DNA from: Siphonodentalium dalli
Taxonomy: Eukaryota > Mollusca > Scaphopoda > Gadilida > Siphonodentaliidae
DNA length: 64,000 nt
Direction of reading: 5' to 3'
NCBI GenBank assembly: GCA_032622095.1
Contig: CP136063.1
Coordinates: 87,765,980-87,829,979, forward strand
The notes under the pieces: model-generated
What the model was told of the DNA's origin: nothing
Seen by the model: only the letters and a program-made list of their open reading frames with translations
Database searches by the model: none
Shown: piece after piece, positions 25,101-37,100 of the stretch
Position numbering within the stretch: position 1 is the stretch's first letter
Layout of the letters: every line of letters begins with the position of its first letter
Program-made: the position numbers and the translations under genes

Positions 25101-28100
25101 ATCTGAGACCAGGTCTCCCATAGCAGATGAGGCCATGCAGAATGAGGTCGCCAGAGGATGAATTTACTGATGGTAGAATGCTGTCCTGGGAAGTGTCACT
25201 AAATTCCCCCCTCTGGGGACCTCATTCTGAAATGTCAAGCACAATATTTTGAGGCTTGCATGTATGTGGGCAAGACTTCAGTTGCTTAATAGCTGGAGGG
25301 GGGTCTTTTGTTTCTATGTAAAGTGATTTCTCTGATGCAGCATATCATTTTGGGTAGAGATTATTTGGCTCTCAGCGATTGTGATAAGCTGATAGACTGA
25401 CAGTCTTTATAGACCAGTGGGTTAATTTCATAGAGGTATAGTGTTCACAGTATCTGGGCCCCTGGATGGTTGTGATAAAGACATGCAGGATGGCTGGTAT
25501 TATCAAATAGTCTTGAATGGATAAGCTCAAACAGGTTTCTTAACATGAACCGGGACCACCCTGGTTGGTGAGTCTCACCTGGTATAATTCACCTGGACTA
25601 TATTATAAACTGCCTGATGAATATGACTGTAGCTTTTCTTTCTTTCGCCATCAAGGGCATTGGAAGCAACCAAGGACAAGGGAAGGGGAAGGAGGGGACA
25701 CAACTTCCAAAATTCTAATAATGTGTCATTGAAACTCAGATTCAAGTGTTTGGGTTTTGGATTAAATGCAAACTGATATTTAATCAACTTTGTTGCGAAA
25801 CATTCAAACCATGCACGAAAGCCGAGTCAGTGATTATACTTGACGTAATCGATGACTTTGCGATGGACGCATCTGCTTTTTGCATCACTGTTATAATATC
25901 TGCACTCGCAAGGTTCATGCCGCCTCTTTGTGTCTGTTTACCAGCCATGCAGATTCCCCCTCTTGGTCAATATTGCTTTTGCCAAATGAAAATGTTTTTT
26001 TTGGGGAAAATTAATTTTTACACGTAATGGCTACTTCTAAGACTAAAATTATTTTAGATATTTTCGTCCATGTCATTAACAAACGAGATATTCAAGGTAC
26101 AATTCATTTATAAGCTTAGCCAAGGTGTTATTGTAGAACAAAAGATAAATCCCAGACTGCAGCCATAATTCTTGATAATTCTGTGCATCCAATGGAGTAT
26201 CATGAAACAATAAACCAACTATTATTGCATTTGACAAACCTGCAGCGCAAACCCTGATCTAATCTTTTATAAAATTTGATGCGGAACATGGATGAAGTCA
26301 CTAATTCAATCCTCTAAATCTGAGGCGTGATTATACTCGACATAATCAATGACTTTGCGATGGACGCATCTGCTTTTTGCATCATTGTTATGACGTCTGC
26401 ACTCGCAAGGTTCATGCTGCGTCTTTGTGTCTGTTTGCCAGACATGCAGATCCCCCCTCTTGGCTTACTCCATCAATATTTGAATACATGATCTGTGACT
26501 TAATTATATTATCCTCTACTTCCAAAGTCAATCAATTTACACTGTACTTGGTCAATTATTCATCAAATTTTGTCCTGTGTTAACCCAGCTAGAGGGCATT
26601 TCATGCTGGGTGCAGTCAGGTGACTTAATCCGTTGTACCTCATTGGTCAGTTCAGTGTAACTCATTCACCTGCAACACCCGGGTCTGTAAGTTATGCGAT
26701 TGGGGGAGTTGATTTGCGATGAATACCATTACTTGCTTGTGTGTCCAAAGATGTCAAATGCTCGACTCAGATTACTACCAAAGCTGAATGGTCAACTGCC
26801 AAATACCATCACTATTTATGAATTGCTACACTGGTGTAGTTTTTCTCAGTCATTAACAATGCCTGCTAATCCACTGAGCACATTGCCGAAAAGATTTTTG
26901 TGATAGGCCGCCCATAACTGAAGTTATGCCAATTCATGAGATTGAATATTCCATCATGCATTATGCAGTCTGGATCGTTAATGTTCCCTCTTGTGACATC
27001 ACAAAGATATCCTAGGAATAAAACCTTGGAATAGTTAGGAAAATCCCTTGGTATTCCTAGGATCGGAAACCTTGGAAAACCTTGGAAATCCTTGGGGCGG
27101 TATTGGAACGTTTCAAGTTCGGAAAACCTTGGAATACCTTGACAAATTTAACTGAACTCATCAAAGGAACAAAATTGAATCATAACTTTTCCAAGCTTTA
27201 CCAAGGTTGCAGTCAAACTTCAGCGAGCTTTACCAAGGTTGCAACTGAGCTTTACCAAGCTTTATCAAGGTTGCATCCTAGCTTTACCAAGCTTTATCAA
27301 GGTTGCAACCTAGCTTTACCGAGCTTTACCAAGGTTGCAACCTAGCTTTACCGAGCTTTATCAAGGTTGCAGCCTAGCTTTACCAAGCTTTACCAAGGTT
27401 GCAGCTAAGCTTTACCGAGCTTTATCAAGGTTGCAGCCTAGCTTTACCAAGCTTTATCAAGGTTGCAGCCTAGCTTTACCAAGCTTTACCAAGGTTGCAG
27501 CTAAGCTTTACCGAGCTTTACTAAGGATATAAACCCAGCTTTTCTGAGCTTTATCAAGGTTGCAGCCTAGCTTTACCAATCTTTGCCAAGGTTGCAGCCT
27601 AACTTTACCAAGCTTTACCAAGGTTGCAAACAACCTTTACCAAGGTTGCAGCTAAGCTTTACCGAGCTTTACTAATGTTCCAACCCAGCTTTACCAAGCT
27701 TCAACAAGTTTGCAGCCTAGCTTTACCAAGCTTTACCAAGGTTGCAACCTAGCTTTACCAAACTTTACTAAGGTTGCAAACGACCTTTACCAAGGTTGCA
27801 GCTAAGCTTTACCGAGCTTTACTAAGGTTCCAACCCAGCTTTACCAAGCTTTACCAAGGTTGCAGCCCAGCTTTACCAAGCTTTACCAAGGTTGCAATTG
27901 TTTGGTATTTAAAAGGTGAAAATCTCTCAAAGGCTTGAACTTTGACAATATCATCTTCCTTCATGATACGTTCTCTTGAAATTTACAATAGTCTCGAACC
28001 ATGCCATATAATCATACATGCTATTATTCATTCAAAGTTCACTTTTCAGTCAGAATTTTTTTTTCTATTTAGATTAAGATAAATGGTACCTTATGAAGTT

Positions 28101-31100
28101 ATACCATGTAAAATGTATAGGATAATATTCACAGGTATATGTTTATGGATCTGAGGTATTTGGAGTGTGATAAAACAGTTAAATTAGATAATTTAGCTAT
28201 GAATAAATAATGTTAGAGACAGCCTTTGGAATGAAAAGGTAGATAGTGGTCCTGAAGGTTATTCTTGGAAATGGTAATATAATTGTAAAAATAATAGCAT
28301 AAATAAAAATATCACTACAACCATATACTATGAGTCAAATAGAAAACATTAGGGCCACACAAGCAATAACTTACCTGAAGATTGTTGTGATAAAACATGG
28401 ATTTAAACTCAGTGAAACATTTGATTCAAAATGTCTACCACAGACAACAGTGACGTCTGCATAGTCATGTGACCCAGTCATGTGACTTGCGACCAAGGTT
28501 TACCAAGGTTTACCAAGCTTTTCCAAGGTTTGTCAATGTATACTCATAACAACCCAGGTTTTCCAAGGATTTGTGTGAAAACCTTGGTAAAGCATGGTAA
28601 AACTTCAATCCAATGTTTACTAAGCTTTACCAAGGTTTGGTCGACGATGAGTCAAGGATTTCCAAACTTTTCCAAGGTTCCACTTCATGTGACAACCTTG
28701 GTAAACCTTGGTAAAGTTAAGATCCAAGCTTTACTTAGCTTTACCAAGGTTTTGATAAATTTCCAACCAAGGATTTCCAAACTTTGATGAAGGGTATATA
28801 TTTTCATTCAAAAAGCTTGGTTCAAACCTTGGAAATCTTATGAATTCCTAGTATCCCGAACTTCTTTAAAAAATCTTGGATTTATTTTTGCAAGGGATGT
28901 GGCCTGGCAGCCTTTTATCCATATGGAAATTCCCTTTTAGATCTATCTGCATTCTTGCCCAGCACTAGTACTATAGTAAGTTGCTGATAAGGATAGCATT
29001 GTTACTGCATAGTACCACTGTTCTTGCATGACCATATAAAGAATTCATGAGCACACACACAGAAAAGTTAATTGGACTCATTCATGAACTAGTGAAAAGT
29101 GTGAATGGCATTTCCCTAAATGACAAATTATTCAAACTAATTGACCTAAATACTAATTGTTACATCAGGAACAAATAGGCTGGTGCACAGGGGAATTGCC
29201 CTTTGCTAATCAACTTACATAAGTAGAATAAAGGACATATGTTGTCTCCCTGGAGAAATGAACTGCTCAACAAATCAAATTAGGCCTATAGTCCAGTCAA
29301 TACTGATTGATTAGGTTGCAGGTGTTTCTGTTCACAAGTGTATAAGATATCCAGCACTGAAGGGGCAGGGAGTGGTGGGGGTATCAAAATTTGCAGGGAG
29401 GAATGCCTAACCTCAATGCACTAATATTTTTAAACATGCTATGATAGCTCCAATAGGTCTCAGTTATAGAATAGTTCTATAAATACTTTATGATACCTTA
29501 TGCTGTTAGTGGACTCTGGCATTTAGCACTATGTCCACATCTTCTGTGTCTGGTTCACCAAATTCACCAAATTCAGGCCCTATATGTTTGAGTCTAGCCA
29601 ACGCCCAACTCGCCTGAGAACTTGTCATCCCTAGTTTAGCTTTATAATCAAGTTTCCCCTACTGTTCTTTCCAATATTTGTCGAGTTGATTTTTAAAGTG
29701 ATTTAGTGTATCCGCATTGACTACCTCTTCTGCTAGTTGGTTCCAGTAAAGTAAGTAATGCCCTAAATAATCCACTCCTTAACCACAGCATAATTATGGG
29801 CCATTTTTCAGGATTTAGTCGGAAATATATGGCTTGTTGCGATTCATCAGAAAGCTCTTATTGAGAGCTTTCCAATGAATGACAACAAGCCATATTTCCT
29901 ATTAAATCCTGAAAAGTTACCCATAATTCTGCTGTGGTTAGAAGTCGATTATTCAGGGCATTACTGTAGGTAAGATAGTTATTTCCTTACTTTCTCTTAG
30001 TTCACTTTTGAGCTGAAAATTATTGATTTCAGTTGCAAAAATCAAGTCTTTTGAAAATTGAATGCAAGGGGCATATCTCAGTGACTATTGGTATGCAAAA
30101 AACAGAGTGCAGACAGTTATTTCCTCCGATCGTTCCTATCTAAAAAAAACTACCCACGAGGTGAATACTAAGTAAAATTACTCAGTATAGATTTGAAGTA
30201 CAGTACCCCCTCCCAGATTGGCCAAAATTGTCTACTGCTAACAAATGCTGAACCTTGAATTCACTTAATTTCATCCTGTTAGTGAATGAGACTAGTTTAT
30301 CTTGATGACATACTAGTAGCAAAGGCTGAGAACTGATAATTATTATATATACTGGTATACTGGAATCAGCTTGTCTGTCCATCTGGCATCCGTCCGGTTT
30401 TTGGTGGAGTTATCCCCCTTTTTCAACTAATTTTCACAACATATAATATTGTCCAAGCTATTATTCCTACTTTTAGCACTGGTGTGTTGTATAGTCCCAA
30501 GCATGTTCTAAGAGCAATGCTCGCCATGTTTCGGAGGCATAAAATATATAACATTGCTGCTGTGCCGAACCTCATATATACATATTATTCCTACATTTGT
30601 AAATAATTTTTTTTTAAACTTGACACAGATATTTAGTACCATGGGAACCTGTGCACCTGCGATTATGATAACTCTCTGACTTTTTTTGGTGGATTTAACC
30701 CCCTTTTTCGACTTAGAAAATATTCGCAACATGTATTATTTTGTCCGAGCTTTTATTCCATTATTTTTAGGTCAATTATTTTTAAACTTAGCACAGATGC
30801 ACAGATATTTAGTACCATGGGAACCTGTGCACCTGCGATTATGATGTCTTTCTGACTTTTGTTGGTGAGAGCTTTCCGATGAATGGCAACAAGCCATATT
30901 TCAGATTCCAGTATACCAGTATATATAATAATTATCAGTGAGAGCTTTCTGATGAATGGCAACAAGCCATATTTTCTACTAAATCCTGAAAAGTTACCCA
31001 TAATTCTGCTGTGGTTAAGGAGTCGATTATTTAGGGCATTACTGTATCCCCCTGTTTTGTTATCAGGTTGAAGTAACAATGGCTGAAATTGAATTTAGAG

Positions 31101-34100
31101 TGAACATTCCATACAGGTCCTCCGTCTCTATCTGTTTGTCTGTTCATGGTGCATACGAAAGTATCTTTGTATAGTTCTCACTGAGAGCTTTCTGGTGAAC
31201 AAGCCATATTTTCGACTAAATCCTGAAAAGTTACCCATAATTCTGCTGTGGTTAAGGAGTCGATTATTTAGGGCATTACTGTATTATGCATAACAGGAGC
31301 CCATTTATAAAAATATTGCACAGTTGCTGTATCAACAAACCCCTGTTTTGTCATGTGTGATGCTTATATATATATATTTTATAGTTCCGGTTTCATGGTT
31401 GTATGGAGTGTCATTTACATTGTGTGACATGAACATTCCATACAGATTTGTAAATATGGAACAGCAAGAACACTGTAGATCTAGGAACAAGCCTGTAATA
31501 AACTGAATTACATGTACATGCTCCAGGTCCTCCGTCTCTATCTGTTTGTCTGTTCATGGTGCATACGAAAGTATCTTTGTATAGTTCTTTCTTTGATAAC
31601 ATTTTAGTCAGTTCTAATTAAAATTAGACTCTTGAACAAGCTCTGTGTTACAGAGTCTAAAGAAAATAGCTGGGATTCCCATTACCACCAACAGGCATTA
31701 CTTCAGGGTCAACTAGTCACAACATTTATCAGTAAAGCGATGCAGCCAATCAGGCGACTGTCAGAACTCCTATACAGTGGTAGATTTGCCATATAGCTAA
31801 AAATAGCGCAATAAACTTTCTGTCATATTGATAATTTCACCGGAAGGCAACAAGCCACATTCCTTCTAAATCCTGAAAAGTTACCCATAATTCTGCTGTG
31901 GTTAAGGAGTTGATTATTTTGGGCATTACTGTACTTCTCCCTAATAACAGTCCAATTTACTGAATATAATGGTGTTCTTACTCACTATATTAAAATGGTT
32001 TTATAAATGGGCTTACATGTTATGCATATTACTTATTGGTTCACAGAATGGTGATGTTTGGTGTGTATTAAAATTGAATTTCAGCCGTTGTTACTTCTCC
32101 CTAATAGTTTATGGAAAAACAATGAGAAGTCACTTCTCCCAATTTGTAACCTCTATGCTGGTCCCTGTTGTAAACTGTGCCAGAAATACTGAAATATCTC
32201 ATTCGTGTCTGGAAAGAAATATAGAATTTTCATGAGCGGCTCCAAGTTGCGAGTGAAAATTCTATATTTCTTTACAGACACGAATGAGATGTTTCAGGTA
32301 TTCAAACAAAAAACTGTAGGTATTTTTTTTATTATATGCGGATTATTTAGGCTCAAAGTTGCTAAGTTATTGTCTTAATTAATTAAATCATTAACTGTAC
32401 TTAATTAAAGAGCTCACGTGTCAGTGTTTACAAGCAGGAAAGAGCCTAGGCATAAAGTTGAATTTGACACACTACGACTCAAACATAGAATTGTTGATTG
32501 ATCATGGGCTGTCATAAATTCGTCACTTTTGATTGGCTAGAGGACAATGTGCATGCAATGATCACTCGATCGACCTTGGCAGCTCATGTTAGTTTCAAGA
32601 CCTACTGTGAAATAATGCTATCTGGAGTGAAATAATGACATCGTATTTCACTGTGGCTTCTAAAACATAAATACAACGATCTACGTTTCGATAATTTCCT
32701 GCTATTTTATAGGCAAGCATATAATAATATTTTTCCTTCCAACATATTATAAATAGGCCAGCCGATATATTGAGCTGGTTTTTATTAAGAAGCCTTGTCT
32801 AATTTACTATATGATACCACTTGATTCTATGGTGAGCTCATGTATGTGGAAATATTGACTAATATTCTGTTAAGGACTATTCCTTGGAGAAATATGAAGT
32901 CAGAGAAGTAGACATTTAACAAATATTCTTGCAGCACCTTTTGATTGATCAGTAATAAAAATTAAACGATTGTTAATTCTGGTGTTTGATCGCTATGATA
33001 CTAACTATCTGATCAATCTCCTTCATCAGTCAGCTTGAGGGCAGAAGAAATTTCTCTATTAGGCAATCAACCTTCATTAATGACGGTGATATTAATGATG
33101 TTCTCGGTTGATAAATTTAAGTGCAAACTTGATTAGTTATGCATACTTTCACTGTCGGAATGCGATTGATTTCATATCAACAGCCAATTTATTAGTCCGT
33201 TGATTGTCAAAACATGAAATATTTAATGCCGTCATGTCAGAAGAATGGCTCAGTACACAAACATGCCAAAAACTGGATTTAGTGTGTCTGACATTTGCAG
33301 AATGAGGTTCACAGAAGGTGAATTTAGAGATGCTATCCCACACAATGCCTAGCATCACCAAATTAACCCTCTAAGGACCTCATTCTGCTTAGGCCTCATC
33401 TTCTGGGAAGTATCCATAGTCTCAAATTAACATTGTTATTACTTACTTTTTCCCTTCTGTTCAGTTTCTATATCGCCTAATTTGCAGAAGATAAATTGCA
33501 TAATCAAGTTATCAGTGAACATCAATTTGATCTTCAATATGATCCTATGTCTCCCATAGCAGTTGGGGGCCTAAGCAGATGAGGTTCCCATAGCGTGAAT
33601 TTGGTGATACTAGCCCTCTGGGGACCTCATTCTACAAATGTCAGACATACTAAATCCAGACTTGAACATGCCTTACTAACATAATACCAATGTTAGTAAA
33701 TTTCCAAGTACAGGTTAAAGCTGTGGTGGTTCATCGTAAGGTGCATAACAAATTTGGCCAGCTTAAGCCAACCAGTGTTACAGAAGCTGGTTTGCTTCCC
33801 AATAAACACAGATTTTTTAACCATGCAAAGGGATCTTAATAACCTGATTTGTGTATTTGGGCAGGTTTGTGAGTTGCTTACAGGTGGTCAGTGGTTTCTA
33901 CATGCAGTGGAGAGATTTCCCAATATAATTACATGTAACTCTACATCAGGGATCAGCCTAGAGGTTTCAAGTTCGAGATACTTCTCCCTACTTGTTTATT
34001 AGGGAGAAGTGCATGGATTGTTAGCAGGTAGAAGTTATAATAGCTCAAGTTCAGTTTACACCCCAACATCACAATTCTATGATCCACTAATACAACAGTA

Positions 34101-37100
34101 ATGAGTAAATACATCATTATATTTACATACTAAGTGTTGTCATCACTAAATCCAGCATTCTGATTGGTCGGCGCCCACGTGGCTAGTTGCAGTTATTTCT
34201 CAGGTGAATGCGCACCAGCTAATAACAACAAGCTCATAACAACATCGATACGTCATTTGGGTTTGGAAAGACGAACGCGTAATGTTTTGGGCGCATTTAG
34301 ATTCACGCAGGATTGACTTAATAAATCTTCGGGTTTCAATTGTTCCTGTTAAATTTTGCCAAGGGTGCTATGGGTAATTTTGGGCTGGTTTTGTCACGAT
34401 ACACTTTTCGATTTAAATACATTTACAAAAGTGGTTTTTTCACTAAATGTATATAAATATAAGGATTAACTGTCATGTGGACTGTTTTTATGGAGATGTA
34501 ACCGTGAGGTAAGTGGTCATAACTTGTATGTTAATCCTTATATAATAAAAAAAATACAGTTTAAATATGCTGTAGGGTTATATGCATACTGGTATATGAG
34601 AGATAAGTCACTTCTCCCCAGAACAAAATTAGGGAGATGTGACACAATTTAGGGGGAAGATATCTCCCAATTCACCATCTAAGCTGCTCCCTGCTCTGCA
34701 TGGTCTTTTCTCCACCCGTAAAACTGACAATGCCATGATATGGTCTTGGAGCTGAAATGACGATAAACCCCAACAAACTTATTCTAACAACCCAACTCTG
34801 CATTATTCAATATTTTCGGATTTGCAGGTTAACCACAACTTCATTCAGAATAAAGAAAGATGATCATGTTTTGGGTGGGATATTTCCATAGCACTTTTCT
34901 GTTTACATAGAGAGTAATCAATTGGTTCAGAGAATTACGTCAAATAATTCTCGAGAGGCGAGAGATGTTGATAAGAAACGAGTGCGCATTAGCGCATGTG
35001 TTTCTTACCTAAACGTCGCTCGCCTCGAGTGAATTATTTAACGTAATTCTCGGAACTAATTGATTACTCTATTTATTACACTTCTGCATCAATTTAGTTT
35101 GCCAAATATGATTAAAAACACAGAATTAATGCATGCAAGTCCCGATGCGGAGAAAGATCAACCATAGAAAATTAAGTCTAGATAAGTAAGCGAAGTAATG
35201 TCAATGATGTCATGAGAAATGACATAATTCACAAGTGGCATTACCATGTTTAATTAACATCGTTTTCAATGGAAATCGCTCATAGGAGCTGATAGGAGTG
35301 TAATAAAAATGTTTATTCATGGCCCTTCAATCTAGTGGGATAACTCTTCATTTAATCCTTTCTATACTAAATGGATTCTCCCATTCAGTCATTAAAGTAT
35401 ACATTGGAATGGTCTATTATTCATCTGGAAGGATGTACAGGAAATATAAGCAGACGACAGATAATATAAGTACAGAAGGAGTCCTGTTTATTGGAGGGAA
35501 ATGTTCGGATAATAAATTCAACAAACAACCTACCTATGGATGTTTGTTGAAAACTTATTATCTGAACTTTCCTGAGGGATAACTACTCATCAATGAGTAT
35601 TTAGTATAGAAAGAACTTTATATAAAAAAAATTGTATTCACTTATAAATGTATACATTGGAATGGTCTATTACTCACCTGGAGGGTTTTTCAGGAAAAAT
35701 AAGCAGACGACAAATAATACAAGTGAAGAATGAGTCCTATTTATTGGAGGGACCTATGGTTGTTTGTTGAACTTATAATCTGAACATTTTGTAAGGGATA
35801 ACTACTCGTCAATGAGTATTTAGTATAGAAAGTGTTAATGGTGTATGTGAGACCTCTAATATATAGCATGGCTGGATGCATTTGAACTTTCTTAATATCT
35901 GAACAAACCTAGAAATGAATTAATGGGAATTCAGTAAGCACCCGCAGGCAGACATCCTGTTATCAATGGGTTAATGAAATTCCAAATTCCATTATTGAGT
36001 GCGGTGTCAATAGGAAGTGCTGACAGCATTGGGGATTGATTTCAATTTGAGACAAGGTCAACTCAAAGTCGATGATAAAATGTCTCTTGTGATTCAGCCA
36101 ATCACGGTCTGTCTGCCTTCCATGTGCTATTCGGGGTCTATCACACCCTGATTGGTATATGCCCATACCCTTTTAAGGACATTATAGTTTGATCGTCCCC
36201 CGACATTCTGTCGGAGGACTATAGAAATGACCCTGGTGTGTGTGTTTGTGTGCGTCTCCAACTTTGTCCGAGCCTGTATTCTGTCATTTTCTGGTCAATT
36301 TTTTTTTAAACTTGCCAGCTATATCAGCATGGGAACCTGCGCATTTTGTCAGAGTTATTGCCATTTTTCGACATAGAATCGTACATCCTGGGACGCATCT
36401 TTTGTCCGAGCCTGTATTCCGTCATTTTCCAGTCAATATTTTTAAAACTTACCATAGATGTCAACCAGCATGGTTGAGTTCAGTCGGAGTCATTTTGGCA
36501 GAGTTATTGCCTTTTTCGACATAAAAATGTTTTATGTTTTTTATTTTAGAGTTATTGACCCTTTCTTGATACATTGAAGATGTGCAACATATTTAGTGAA
36601 TATGCACTTTGTATCATATTGGAGTAATTAATTCCTCCTACAGTTTTTAGTATAGGGATCTGAAACCCATAAATCCTTCAAACCTGCCACCTTCATTAGG
36701 GGACATTTTGGTCAGCAACCTTTTATTGGTTTTTCATTCTAATAGAGTCGAGTTTGTTTTTATACTCTAGGAATTATTAGTAAACAAAGTTGTGCAAACA
36801 TGGTATGCTTCAACCATCTGTCTGTCCTTCCATCTGCCATAGACACAACATGGTCCAAGCGTTAACCGTTTATTAATTATTTGAGCAACATAATGTCAGA
36901 ATATCAGGTCTAAAATGTTTACAAAATTCTAGTCATGTCCTGAAAGGATATGAGGTGAATTTTTGGAAAGAAGTGAGAAATAATCACATGGCAATTTCAT
37001 CCTAATAGAACCATTAAATTGGGCCATTTGATTGAAGATGGCTGACAAAATATATAAATACTAGAAGGTGACCCGACTTCGTCCGGGCTTTGACCTTGAA

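Larger units (their letters stand above)
33730..34795 (+). repeat. tRNA-derived SINE split by MITE-H
   Basis: The body has GCTGGTTTGCTTCCC (B-box-like) and GGGCAGGTTTGTGAGTTGC up to 33946. The tail GTCTTTTCTCCACCCGTAAA, then AATGCCATGATATGG, resumes at 34694. A SINE fragment at 54700 shows the unbroken join, ATGCACTGTCTTTTCTCC. Confidence 0.65.
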
